Assembly (NCBI RefSeq): GCF_001648355.1 | Contig: NZ_LXSL01000028.1 | Location: forward strand, 186,001 to 250,000 | Reading direction: 5' to 3' | Length of the DNA stretch: 64,000 nt | From: Eikenella longinqua | Lineage (GTDB): Bacteria; Pseudomonadota; Gammaproteobacteria; Burkholderiales; Neisseriaceae | Part shown: positions 33,870-41,814 of the stretch, one piece after another | How the letters are laid out: every line of letters begins with the position of its first letter | Numbering within the stretch: position 1 is the first letter of the stretch | Translations under genes and position numbers: made by a program | Notes under the pieces: generated by a model | The model's input: the letters and a program-made list of their open reading frames with translations, nothing else | Told to the model about the DNA's origin: nothing | Databases searched by the model: none

Positions 33870-34760
33870 TCAATCGCTTGCCGAACGGAAGAAACGGCGG
33901 ATATCCTGCTCCAGCGTGTCCAGCATTTCATAACGCTTGCGGTACATCGAGCGTTTTTTACTTTGGATTTCTTCCAGCGGCGTGCGCTCGATTTGCGCGG
34001 GCAGGTGCCAATAGCCGTTGGCATCGAGCCGGCCTTGGTTTTCCTGCCAGAAGGCATCGTAGTTGAACAGCAGGCGGCTGGAGTCGTTCCAACGGAATTT
34101 GGCCTGGCTTTTGTGCGGGATGCCGTAGAGCTCGCAGCCCAGCTCGGCCGCCATCAGCTTGAATACGTTCACCATCATAAACATCGGCCGCACGCCGTGC
34201 AGCTGCTTGGTGGTGTGGCGGATAAGCTCGGGCGCATCTTCGCTGTGCGGGCCTTGGATGGAGGTAATCAGCAGGCCGTTGGGCGCAATAAAGCTGAACA
34301 CGGCATCGTAAATGCGGCTGCGCTCAGTGCTTTGCAGGCTCACCAAAAAGAAGCCTTCCAACGGGTCTTTATGGTTGATATTCAAGCTGATGGAAAGCTC
34401 GGGCGCCGGATGGTTGAGCACCACCGTGCGCCGCGCCACCAGCTCCTGCCACTTCTCGGCAGAAGGCTTGGCCTCGGCCAGCGTGAAGTTCGCCAACACC
34501 GCCTGCAAACGCGCTTCCTTGCCGAAACGGTTGTCGGCATAAGTGTCGAGCACGGCGCGGGCGGCATAGGGATTGTGCTGAAACACGGGCGCCCACATCG
34601 GGTGTTGATTGATAAACTCCACAAATTGATCGCACTGCCGCCGCGCTAGGATGCGCTGGATTTTGTCGCGCAGATACACCACCGCATATTTGCGCAAGCC
34701 GCGTTCGCGCAGGGCGGGATATTGTTCGTCAAACGTGGGAAAGTGAAATAAATCAGACAT
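33870..34760 (-). CDS. VirK/YbjX family protein (DUF535)
   Basis: Protein of 296 residues. The DUF535 hallmarks are RRTVVLNHPAPELSISLN, EGFFLVSLQSTERSRIYDAVFSF, GLLITSIQGPHSEDA, HGVRPMFMMVNVFKLMAAELGCELYGI and RLLFNYDAFWQENQGRLD. Members include Salmonella/Shigella VirK and E. coli YbjX, linked to membrane and intracellular survival, with no known biochemical activity. It ends downstream of a DUS hairpin and begins near a Correia element (34816) that could carry promoter sequence. Confidence 0.88.
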   Translation of the reverse strand: MSDLFHFPTFDEQYPALRERGLRKYAVVYLRDKIQRILARRQCDQFVEFINQHPMWAPVFQHNPYAARAVLDTYADNRFGKEARLQAVLANFTLAEAKPSAEKWQELVARRTVVLNHPAPELSISLNINHKDPLEGFFLVSLQSTERSRIYDAVFSFIAPNGLLITSIQGPHSEDAPELIRHTTKQLHGVRPMFMMVNVFKLMAAELGCELYGIPHKSQAKFRWNDSSRLLFNYDAFWQENQGRLDANGYWHLPAQIERTPLEEIQSKKRSMYRKRYEMLDTLEQDIRRFFRSASD

Positions 34761-35144
34761 AAACTTCGCTATTCGTGCGCAATGGCGGGCTGCCCGCCGG
34801 GCAAGCCGCTGGAAATATAGTGGATTGAATTTAAATCAGGACAAGGCGGCGAAACCGCAGACAGTGCAGGAGTACGGCAAGGCGAGACAACGCAGCCCTG
34901 GTTTAAAACGAGTTCACGATAAATTAGAAATCGGCAGGCAAACCGGCCTGCCAAAGGCGGCCAAGCTTACCCGATTTGCCTGCTGCCTTGCAAGGCAGGC
35001 TCCGGCGCCTTCCGCCCGCGCTTCAAACCAACATAAAACAGGCTACCTGAAAAAGTTTCCGCTTCGCAGAACGCTGCTGCGTTTGGTTTGCTTGGTTGAA
35101 GCTATTTTCAGGTAGCCTGTTCGGCATGTCGGCAAGCTGCTTGA
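34761..35144. other. Intergenic region with a Correia element and hairpins
   Basis: No gene seen. It includes the element at 34816-34921, a run of palindromic words around 34930-35010 (GGCAGGC...GCCTGCC and CTGCCTTGCAAGGCAG), eikDUS copies at 35040 and 35107, and between them a shuffled GCGAAGC-type repeat (CGCTTCGCAGAACGCTG, TTGGTTGAAGC). Confidence 0.6.
34816..34921. mobile_element. Correia-type element
   Basis: 106 bases from TATAGTGGATTGAATTTAA to GAGTTCACGATA. Same orientation and core (CAGGACAAGGCGGCGAAACC, GCAGACAGTGCAG, GTACGGCAAGGCGAGACAAC) as the copy inside pabB-pabC. Confidence 0.85.
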
Positions 35145-35891
35145 TTACGCCCGCTGCTGGTCTGCCGGCAATTGTTCGCTGGTGCGGCCGAAGCGGCGTT
35201 CGCGCACGCGGAAGGAGGCGATGGCTTTATCGAACTCGGCGGCGTCGAAATCGGGCCACAGGGCGGAGGTGAAATAAAATTCGGCGTAGGCCATTTGCCA
35301 GAGCATGAAGTTGCTGATGCGGGTTTCGCCGCCGGTGCGGATAAACAGGTCGGGCTCGGGGGCTTCGGCTAGGGAGAGGCGCTGCGAGAGGTCTTCTTCG
35401 CTGATTTCGCTTTTGCCTTCGGCAATCAGTTGGTTGGCGGCTTGCAGGATGTCCCAGCGGCCGCCGTAGTCGGCAGCCACGGTGAGGGTGAGGCCGGTGT
35501 TGGCGGCAGTAAGCTTCTCGGCGGCTTCGATGCCGGCCACGATGGCGGCGGGGAAGCGGCTGCGGTTGCCGATGATTTTGAGCCGCATGCTGTTTTCGTG
35601 CATTTTGGCCACTTTCACTTCGAGCGCCTGCAAGAAAAGTTTCATCAGGAAGGAGACTTCGTCTTCGGGGCGGCGCCAGTTTTCGGTGGAAAAGGCGAAC
35701 ACGGTGAGGTATTCCACGCCGAGCTCGATGCAGCGGGCGGCGAGGTTTTCTAATGCGGTTACGCCGCGTTTGTGCCCCATCACGCGGGGCAGCAGGCGTT
35801 TTTTGGCCCAGCGGCCGTTGCCGTCCATGATGACGCAAACGTGGCGCGGGATGTTGGTGCGCTCGGGGATGGTTTGGGTGCTGCTGCTCAT
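35145..35891 (-). CDS. uppS: Isoprenyl transferase (undecaprenyl diphosphate synthase)
   Basis: Cis-prenyltransferase making the C55 lipid carrier for peptidoglycan and LPS. From Met at 35891 (MSSSTQTIPERTNIP) it has 248 residues. The catalytic Asp23 is in IMDGNGRWAKKR; other motifs are GHKRGV, YLTVFAFSTENWRRP, and the C-terminal EPDLFIRTGGETRISNFMLWQMAYAEFYFT. The earlier Met at 35990 would add an implausible His/Arg/Pro-rich lead with DUS sequence. The usual neighbours cdsA and dxr are not adjacent. Confidence 0.96.
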   Translation of the reverse strand: MSSSTQTIPERTNIPRHVCVIMDGNGRWAKKRLLPRVMGHKRGVTALENLAARCIELGVEYLTVFAFSTENWRRPEDEVSFLMKLFLQALEVKVAKMHENSMRLKIIGNRSRFPAAIVAGIEAAEKLTAANTGLTLTVAADYGGRWDILQAANQLIAEGKSEISEEDLSQRLSLAEAPEPDLFIRTGGETRISNFMLWQMAYAEFYFTSALWPDFDAAEFDKAIASFRVRERRFGRTSEQLPADQQRA

Positions 35892-35972
35892 GTTTGTCCT
35901 CGGGCGGGGAGCCGCCGGTGGGTTGCGGGTGTGGGTGTGGCTGGCAGAAGGCCGGATTTTTGGCTTTGCCGG

Positions 35973-36013
35973 TTTTTCAGGTAGCCTCAAGCGGATAAGG
36001 GGCTACCTGAAAA
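35973..36013. terminator. Inverted eikDUS pair between uppS and adk
   Basis: TTTTTCAGGTAGCC and GGCTACCTGAAAA over a loop of about 14 bases, downstream of the minus-strand adk stop. Probable adk terminator. Confidence 0.5.
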
Positions 36014-36035
36014 TGTTTCCATCAAATAAAAAGCC

Positions 36036-36683
36036 TTATTTGCCCAGGGCAGACAATACGGCGGCTTTTACGCTCTCCACGGGCTGGGTGCCGTCGATTT
36101 TGATGTATTTGGGGGCGTCGCTGCCGGTGAGCCGGCTGTAGAAGCCGATGAGCACGGCGGTTTGTTTGTGGTACACATCCAGGCGGTTTTTCACGGTTTC
36201 TTCGCGGTCGTCGTCGCGCTGGATGAGGTCTTCGCCGGTGATGTCGTCTTTGCCTTCCACTTTGGGCGGATTGTGGCGGATGTGGTAGGTGCGGCCGGAG
36301 GGCAGGTGCACGCGGCGGCCGGCCATGCGCTCGAGGATGACGGCGTCGGGCACGTCGATTTCCACCACGGCATCCAGCAACACGCCGGCCTCTTGCATGG
36401 CTTCGGCCTGCGCCAGGGTGCGCGGGAAGCCGTCGAACAAAAAGCCGTTTTGGCAATCGGGCTGGGCGATGCGCTCTTTCACCATGCCGATGATGATGTC
36501 GTCGCGCACCAGGCCGCCTGCGTCCATAATCTTTTTGGCTTCCAAGCCCAGCGGGGTGCCCGCTTTGATGGCGGCGCGCAGCATGTCGCCGGTGGAAATC
36601 TGCGGGATGCCGAAGGCGGCGGTGATGAATTGAGCCTGGGTGCCTTTGCCGGCGCCGGGCGCGCCGAGTAGCAAGATTTTCAT
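36036..36683 (-). CDS. adk: Adenylate kinase
   Basis: Interconverts AMP, ADP and ATP. Of 215 residues, long-type kinase: P-loop GAPGAGKGTQ at residues 7-16, NMP-binding region with STGDMLRAA, the motif DGFPRTLAQAEAM, and the LID (RVHLPSGRTYHIRHNPP). The LID lacks the zinc-binding cysteines of Gram-positive enzymes, as expected. Start preceded by AGGACGAAACC. Confidence 0.97.
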   Translation of the reverse strand: MKILLLGAPGAGKGTQAQFITAAFGIPQISTGDMLRAAIKAGTPLGLEAKKIMDAGGLVRDDIIIGMVKERIAQPDCQNGFLFDGFPRTLAQAEAMQEAGVLLDAVVEIDVPDAVILERMAGRRVHLPSGRTYHIRHNPPKVEGKDDITGEDLIQRDDDREETVKNRLDVYHKQTAVLIGFYSRLTGSDAPKYIKIDGTQPVESVKAAVLSALGK

Positions 36684-36926
36684 GGTTTCGTCCTTTATTT
36701 GATTGAAGAACAGGAAAAAGCAAAATTTTGAGGCTGCCTAAAAATCGCAAACCGCCAGCTTTTCGCGCAGTTTTGCGGCGTCGGCGCCCGTCCGCCGCGC
36801 AGTTTAGAGCCCCCGCCGCAAAAAATCCAGCTTTTGCCGCCGTTTCCCCTTCCGCGCCCAGCCTAGAAAGGCTACCTGAAAAGCATTACAATCCCCGCTC
36901 CACGTTCATTCCGCAACGAGACCGCC

Positions 36927-38075
36927 ATGCCCAAGATCAGCAGCAACTTCGATGCCGGCGCCATCAGCGTCATCGACAGCGCCGACAGCCAAAACATCCG
37001 CCTCGCCCTGCGCGGCGACAATGCCGCCCCCTTCAGCCAATGGTTTTACTTCCGCCTGCAGGGTGCCGCCTACCAGCCCTGCCACATCCGCATCGAAAAC
37101 GCCGGCGCCGCCAGCTACCCCGAAGGCTGGGAAGGCTACCAAGCCACCGCCTCCTACGACCGCAGCAACTGGTTCCGCGTGCCCACCCGATATGAAAACG
37201 GCGTGCTCACCATCGAGCACACCCCCCTGGCCGGCAGCGTGTACTACGCCTATTTCGAGCCCTATTCCCACGAACAGCACCTCAACCTCCTCGGCGATGC
37301 CCAAGGCAGCGGCCTGTGCCAAATCGACGACCTCGGCAGCACCCTGCAAGGCCGCGACCTCAACCTGCTCACCATCGGCCACCAAGCCGCCAGCGACCTC
37401 AAAATCTGGCTCACCGCCCGCCAGCACCCCGGCGAAAGCATGGCCGAATGGTTTATCGAAGGCTTCCTCTCCCGCCTGCTCGACCACCAAGACCCCACCG
37501 CCCGCGCCCTGCTCGACCGCGCCACCTTCTACGTCGTCCCCAATATGAATCCCGACGGCGCCAGCCTCGGCAACCAGCGCACCAACGCCGCCGGCGCCGA
37601 CCTCAACCGCGAATGGCAAAACCCCAGCCCCGAGCGCAGCCCCGAAGTGTATGCCGTGCGCCAAAAAATGCACGAAACCGGCGTCGATCTCTTCCTCGAC
37701 ATCCACGGCGAAGAAACCCTGCCCTATGTGTTCGTATCCGGCGCCGAAGGCAACCCCTCCTACAGCCCCCGCATCGCCGCGCTCGAAGCCGCCTTCAAAA
37801 CCGCCTTGCAGCAAGCCAGCCCCGACTTCCAAGACGAACACGGTTACCCCAAAGCCGCCCCCGGCCAAGCCAACCTCGCCATCGCCAAATCCTATGTAGG
37901 CGAAACCTTCGGCTGCCTCTCCTACACCCTCGAAATGCCCTTCAAAGACAACATCAACCTCCCCGACGACGACTTCGGCTGGAACGGCCAACGCTCCCTG
38001 CGCCTGGGCGAAGCCATCCTCAGCGCCATCCTCGCCGTCTGCCCCCAACTGCGCGACACAGGCAAAACCGCATGA
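36927..38075 (+). CDS. M14-family carboxypeptidase (cytosolic carboxypeptidase-like)
   Basis: Zinc carboxypeptidase of 382 residues with no signal peptide. An N-terminal beta domain (about 1-125) of the type found before AGBL/CCP catalytic domains includes WFYFRLQGAAY and YYAYFEPYSHEQHL. The M14 domain follows: HxxE ligands in TARQHPGES, substrate Arg in AGADLNREW, third zinc ligand in DIHGEE, and the catalytic Glu in YTLEMPFKD. Bacterial CCP-like enzymes have few known substrates. Its stop overlaps the pgeF start in ATGA, so the two form an operon. Confidence 0.9.
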   Translation: MPKISSNFDAGAISVIDSADSQNIRLALRGDNAAPFSQWFYFRLQGAAYQPCHIRIENAGAASYPEGWEGYQATASYDRSNWFRVPTRYENGVLTIEHTPLAGSVYYAYFEPYSHEQHLNLLGDAQGSGLCQIDDLGSTLQGRDLNLLTIGHQAASDLKIWLTARQHPGESMAEWFIEGFLSRLLDHQDPTARALLDRATFYVVPNMNPDGASLGNQRTNAAGADLNREWQNPSPERSPEVYAVRQKMHETGVDLFLDIHGEETLPYVFVSGAEGNPSYSPRIAALEAAFKTALQQASPDFQDEHGYPKAAPGQANLAIAKSYVGETFGCLSYTLEMPFKDNINLPDDDFGWNGQRSLRLGEAILSAILAVCPQLRDTGKTA

Positions 38076-38863
38076 ACCCTTCCCTCTCCCCCAACAGCCT
38101 CGCCGCCGGATTAGGGCTACCTGAAATTTCAGGTAGCCTCCTGCACGCCGATTGGCCCGCCCCCGCCAACGTCCGCACCCTCATCACCACCCGCCAAGGC
38201 GGCGTCAGCCAAGGCCGCTTTGCCAGCCTCAACGTGGGCGACCACGTGGGCGATGACCCCGCCGCCGTAGCCGAAAACCGCCGCCGCGTGCAGGCGCACA
38301 TCCCCCTGCCGCCTGCCTACCTGCGCCAAGTACACGGCAACCGCGCCGTGGCCGCCGCCGAAAGCCTGGCCGCCCCGCCCGAAGCCGACGCCTCCTTCGA
38401 CCGCAGCGGCCGCGCCGCCTGCGCCGTGATGACCGCCGACTGCCTGCCCGTCTTATTCTGCAACCGCGCCGGCAGCGCCGTGGCCGCCGCCCATGCCGGC
38501 TGGCGCGGGCTCGCTGGCGGCGTGTTGGAAAACACCATCGCCGCCATGCAAACCCCGCCCGCAGAAATCCTCGCCTGGCTCGGCCCCGCCATCGGCCCCG
38601 ACGCCTTCGAAGTGGGCGCCGACGTGCTCACCGCCTTCACCCAAGTCGATCCCGCCGCCGAAGCCGCCTTCCAGCCCATCGGCAGCGGCAAATACCTCGC
38701 CGACATCTACCTGCTCGCCACCCAAACCCTGCGCCGCGCCGGCGTCAGCCAAATCTATGGCGGCGAACACTGCACCGTGCTCGAACGCGACCGCTTCTTC
38801 TCCTACCGCCGCGACGGCCAAACCGGCCGCATGGTCAGCGCCGTATGGCTCAGCCCCGAGTGA
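38072..38863 (+). CDS. pgeF: Peptidoglycan editing factor PgeF (YfiH/LACC1 family)
   Basis: Of 263 residues. The multicopper-oxidase-like purine nucleoside phosphorylase fold: TTRQGGVSQGRFASLNVGDHVGDD, RQVHGNRA with the catalytic His, MTADCLPVLFCN with the metal Cys, AAHAGWRGLAGG, GPAIGPDAFEVG and YRRDGQTGRM. PgeF keeps L-Ser out of UDP-MurNAc peptides; the family also acts on purine nucleosides. ATGA overlap with the M14 gene. Its first 25 codons contain two eikDUS fused head to head (38115-38138), translated as GLPEISGSL. Confidence 0.95.
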   Translation: MNPSLSPNSLAAGLGLPEISGSLLHADWPAPANVRTLITTRQGGVSQGRFASLNVGDHVGDDPAAVAENRRRVQAHIPLPPAYLRQVHGNRAVAAAESLAAPPEADASFDRSGRAACAVMTADCLPVLFCNRAGSAVAAAHAGWRGLAGGVLENTIAAMQTPPAEILAWLGPAIGPDAFEVGADVLTAFTQVDPAAEAAFQPIGSGKYLADIYLLATQTLRRAGVSQIYGGEHCTVLERDRFFSYRRDGQTGRMVSAVWLSPE

Positions 38864-38935
38864 GCAGGCAAAGGCTACCTGAAAAATTAAATCCCTATAA
38901 AATCAAAATTATCAAATAAGGCGCAAAGCAACGTT

Positions 38936-39370
38936 ATGAAAGCATTCCTCCCCTTCCTTCTGCTCGCCACCGCCCTTCCCGCCATAGCACGGCCGCCCGC
39001 CGATTTTTCCGGCCACTGGGTAGGGAGGGAGGTTGATGGCTCTATCGACAACCAATTCAAGATGAGCCTCGAGCAGCAAGGCGATACGGTAAGCGGCAAA
39101 TGGTCGCACAGCATCAGCCGTGCCTCCCAAGAAAACGTTCCCGACAGCAGCGGCAAAGTGCGTGGCATAATCCGCAACGGCAGGCTCACTTTGGAATACT
39201 GCACCGAAAAAAGCCCTGCCCCCCAATCCAGCCTCTATCCTCCCTGCCCGCAATACCACCGATCATTCGGCTATTACGTACTACAGTCCGACGACACACT
39301 GATGGAACGCAAAGACAACGGTTTCCGTCCCGAAACCTACATCATATGGCATAGGGATAGAAAAAATTAA
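38936..39370 (+). CDS. Secreted protein, tandem paralogue 1
   Basis: Product of 144 residues with a signal peptide (MKAFLPFLLLATALPAIA). The mature part (ADFSGHWVGRE, QQGDTVSGKWSH, GKVRGIIRNGRLTLEYCTE, CPQYHRSFGYYVLQSDDTL) shares a repeated pattern and two Cys with the next gene. The beta-strand-rich sequence suggests a lipocalin-like barrel. I do not recognise the family. Confidence 0.72.
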   Translation: MKAFLPFLLLATALPAIARPPADFSGHWVGREVDGSIDNQFKMSLEQQGDTVSGKWSHSISRASQENVPDSSGKVRGIIRNGRLTLEYCTEKSPAPQSSLYPPCPQYHRSFGYYVLQSDDTLMERKDNGFRPETYIIWHRDRKN

Positions 39371-39520
39371 ATACAATCATATGGATAAGCTCATATCATT
39401 AGCCTGTCTTACTGTACGAACATACTGAACACAGGCTACCTGAAAGCAATGTTTTAACGAAACCAAAGTATGAGTTTTCTTGATGGCAAAACTAAACGCT
39501 AACTTATCAATGAGATTAGT

Positions 39521-39949
39521 ATGAAAAAATACTTTATTCTTCTTCTGCTTTCCGTTTCCCTATCTACGGCCGCTATGCCCGATATTAATTTTTCCGGCAA
39601 TTGGTCGTGGGCATCCAAACCCCTCTGGCGATCACCTGAAAATCTATACAGCTTTACCCTGAATCTGATTCAGCAAGGCAACACGGTAAGCGGCGAGTGG
39701 GCACATATCCAATCTGACAACATCATCAAAGCACACGGTAAAGTGCGCGGCTACATTCAACACGGCAGGCTTACCTTAGAGTACTGCACCGAAAACAGCG
39801 GCAACCTATACAAATACAAACCCTGCCCACAATATGAGCAATTCAACGGGTATTATGTGTTGCAATCAGATGGACATTTGCAAGAATACATTCAAAATAG
39901 TACCAAACCCTCTGTCTATCACCCATCTCTCAATTACAACAAACAATAA
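39521..39949 (+). CDS. Secreted protein, tandem paralogue 2
   Basis: Product of 142 residues, signal MKKYFILLLLSVSLSTAAM. Clear homologue of the gene before it: FSGNWSW, QQGNTVSGEWAH, GKVRGYIQHGRLTLEYCTE, CPQYEQFNGYYVLQSDGHL. Its base composition is markedly more AT-rich than its paralogue and neighbours, suggesting separate acquisition rather than a recent in-place duplication. Confidence 0.75.
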   Translation: MKKYFILLLLSVSLSTAAMPDINFSGNWSWASKPLWRSPENLYSFTLNLIQQGNTVSGEWAHIQSDNIIKAHGKVRGYIQHGRLTLEYCTENSGNLYKYKPCPQYEQFNGYYVLQSDGHLQEYIQNSTKPSVYHPSLNYNKQ

Positions 39950-39976
39950 GCGCATTCAGTTACCCTCCTACCCCGC

Positions 39977-40005
39977 TTGACAAATCCCGCCCTCCCCGCC
40001 ATAAT
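39977..40005 (+). promoter_or_regulatory. Probable sigma-70 promoter of rpsU
   Basis: TTGACA (39977-39982), a 17-base spacer, then CATAAT (40000-40005). The implied start near 40012 gives a leader of about 190 bases before the rpsU ATG. Confidence 0.65.
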
Positions 40006-40077
40006 CCGCGCCTTTCGTGCAGCCCTTTTCGCTGCCGCAGATTTCGGCACACCGCACCGCCGGTGCAGCCACCCCGA

Positions 40078-40092
40078 TTAGGAGGTGATTAT
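40078..40092 (+). promoter_or_regulatory. Orphan strong Shine-Dalgarno sequence in the rpsU leader
   Basis: TTAGGAGGTGATTAT is complementary to almost the whole anti-Shine-Dalgarno end of 16S rRNA, but lies about 115 bases before the rpsU ATG, with no ATG, GTG or TTG at a suitable distance. Real rpsU RBS is AAGGATTTC at 40193-40201. A small GC-rich hairpin (GGGCGCAATCGCCC) lies between. Confidence 0.4.
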
Positions 40093-40203
40093 TTCCACCC
40101 CGGCCCTTATCCGGCCCGCACCGCCCGCCTGGTGCAAAAGCGATAAGCCAACCCCATTTTTCCCGGGCGCAATCGCCCGACACAAACATTTTAAGGATTT
40201 CAA

Positions 40204-40416
40204 ATGCCTACTATTCGCGTAAAAGAAAACGAACCGTTTGAAGTAGCGATGCGCCGTTTCAAACGCTCCATCGAAAAAACCGGCCTGCTCACCGAGCTGC
40301 GTGCCCGTGAAGCCTACGAAAAACCGACCACCGAGCGCAAACGCAAAAAAGCCGCTGCGGTAAAACGTTTGCAAAAACGCCTGCGCAGCCAGCAGCTGCC
40401 GCCGAAATACTATTAA
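40204..40416 (+). CDS. rpsU: 30S ribosomal protein S21
   Basis: 70 residues, starting MPTIRVKENEPFEVAMRRFKR, highly basic, ending RLRSQQLPPKYY; all of the S21 signature. S21 sits near the 3' end of 16S rRNA and helps initiation. Transcribed alone (own promoter and terminator) rather than in the rpsU-dnaG-rpoD operon known from other bacteria. Confidence 0.97.
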   Translation: MPTIRVKENEPFEVAMRRFKRSIEKTGLLTELRAREAYEKPTTERKRKKAAAVKRLQKRLRSQQLPPKYY

Positions 40417-40427
40417 TTCGGCCAAAT

Positions 40428-40460
40428 AAAAACACAGCCTGCAATAGCGGCTGTGTTTTT
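40428..40460 (+). terminator. Rho-independent terminator of rpsU
   Basis: AAAACACAGCC pairs with GGCTGTGTTTTT (40449-40460) over a 9-base loop and runs into T-rich sequence. Confidence 0.8.
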
Positions 40461-40476
40461 GTTTGGAATCATTGAT

Positions 40477-40509
40477 AAAGGCTACCTGAAAATTTTTTCA
40501 GGTAGCCTT
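40477..40509. terminator. Inverted eikDUS pair at the gapA end
   Basis: AAAGGCTACCTGAAAA and TTTTCAGGTAGCCTT with almost no loop, 40 bases beyond the gapA stop (minus strand). Convergent with the rpsU terminator. Confidence 0.5.
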
Positions 40510-40549
40510 CTCATCATCTAAGCAGGCTTCTCAGCCCGCTTAATCTTGC

Positions 40550-41578
40550 TTATTCAAACGGGCGCACCGGCATGCCGAACATGGCACGGGCAGTGTTCAA
40601 CATCTGGCAGGAGAAGCCCCATTCGTTGTCATACCAGGAAAGCACTTTCACCATATTGCCGTTGGACACCTTGGTCAGCGTGCTGTCAAACACGGAGGCC
40701 TGCGTGGTGTGGTTGAAATCGGAAGACACCAGCGGCAAGACGTTGTAGCCCAACACGTTTTTCAGCTCGCCTTCGCTGGCGGCCTTCAGGAGCGCATTGA
40801 TTTCTTCCACGCTGGTATCGCGGCCGGCTTCGAAGGTCAAATCCACCAGCGAAACGTTGATGGTGGGCACGCGCACGGCGAAGCCGTCGAGCTTGCCTTT
40901 GAGCTGGGGCAGCACCAAGCCCACGGCTTTGGCGGCACCAGTTTTGGTGGGAATCATGTTTTCCACGGCGCTGCGGGCGCGGCGCAGGTCTTTGTGGCTC
41001 ACGTCGGTGAGCACTTGGTCGTTGGTGAAGGCGTGGATGGTGGTCATCAGGCCTTTGGCAATGCTCACGCTGTCGGCCAGCACTTTGGCCACGGGGGCGA
41101 GGCAGTTGGTGGTGCAGGAGGCGTTAGACACCACGGTCATCTCTGGCGTGAGCACTTGGTGGTTCACGCCATATACGATGGTGGCGTCTACATCGTCGCC
41201 GCCGGGGGCGGAAATCAGCACTTTTTTGGCGCCGGCGCGGATATGCGCCAGGCTCTTCTCTTTGCTGGTGAAGGCGCCGGTGCATTCCAGCACCAAATCC
41301 ACGCCCAGCTCTTTCCACGGCAAATCGGCCGGGTTGCGCTGCGACAGGAAGCGGATTTTGTCGCCGTTCACAATCAGATGGGTGTCGTCGTGCGACACTT
41401 CGGCAGCAAAACGGCCGTGCGCGGTGTCGAACTTGGTGAGGTGGGCGTTGGTTTGCAAATCGCCGCCGGTGTTGATGGCTACGACTTCAAACTGGTCGCG
41501 CAGACCGTATTCGTAAATGGCACGCAGCACCTGGCGGCCGATGCGGCCGTAACCGTTGATGGCAATCTTCAAACTCAT
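40550..41578 (-). CDS. gapA: Glyceraldehyde-3-phosphate dehydrogenase
   Basis: Type I NAD-dependent GAPDH, 342 residues from Met at 41578 (MSLKIAINGYGRIGRQVLRA). The catalytic Cys is in SNASCTTNCLAP and the C-terminal WYDNEWGFSCQM is canonical. A TATAAT (41648-41653 on the complementary strand) is the likely -10 box with a weak -35. The longer reading to 41632 would add MSARPVGAGFSEL without support. In the glycolytic direction this organism would need 6-phosphofructokinase, which is commonly missing in Neisseriaceae, so gluconeogenic use is likely (not visible here). Confidence 0.97.
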   Translation of the reverse strand: MSLKIAINGYGRIGRQVLRAIYEYGLRDQFEVVAINTGGDLQTNAHLTKFDTAHGRFAAEVSHDDTHLIVNGDKIRFLSQRNPADLPWKELGVDLVLECTGAFTSKEKSLAHIRAGAKKVLISAPGGDDVDATIVYGVNHQVLTPEMTVVSNASCTTNCLAPVAKVLADSVSIAKGLMTTIHAFTNDQVLTDVSHKDLRRARSAVENMIPTKTGAAKAVGLVLPQLKGKLDGFAVRVPTINVSLVDLTFEAGRDTSVEEINALLKAASEGELKNVLGYNVLPLVSSDFNHTTQASVFDSTLTKVSNGNMVKVLSWYDNEWGFSCQMLNTARAMFGMPVRPFE

Positions 41579-41814
41579 GTTTTCACCTTTCGTAAGTTCC
41601 GAGAAACCCGCACCGACAGGCCGGGCAGACAAAAAATAACAAAGCGGATTATAGCGGCTTTATGCCGGAAACTACAGCCGCCCGCGTCTAAGAGGCTACC
41701 TGAAAGTATAATTTTGCCGCTCCGCCCTTTACTTTTCCCCGCCGCAAGGTTAAAAAGGCAGCCTGATTCCTTTCACACTTCTTTACCATCACATTCACCC
41801 ATTAAGGAGCAGTT

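Noticed and set aside
34930..35010. Palindromic stretch as a small RNA gene
   Set aside because: Short inverted words exist, but there is no promoter or terminator pattern beyond DUS copies.
37316..38863. Long upstream extension of pgeF (515 codons)
   Set aside because: The extra N-terminal half is an Arg/Pro-rich out-of-frame reading of the M14 gene; the start at 38072 gives normal PgeF length.
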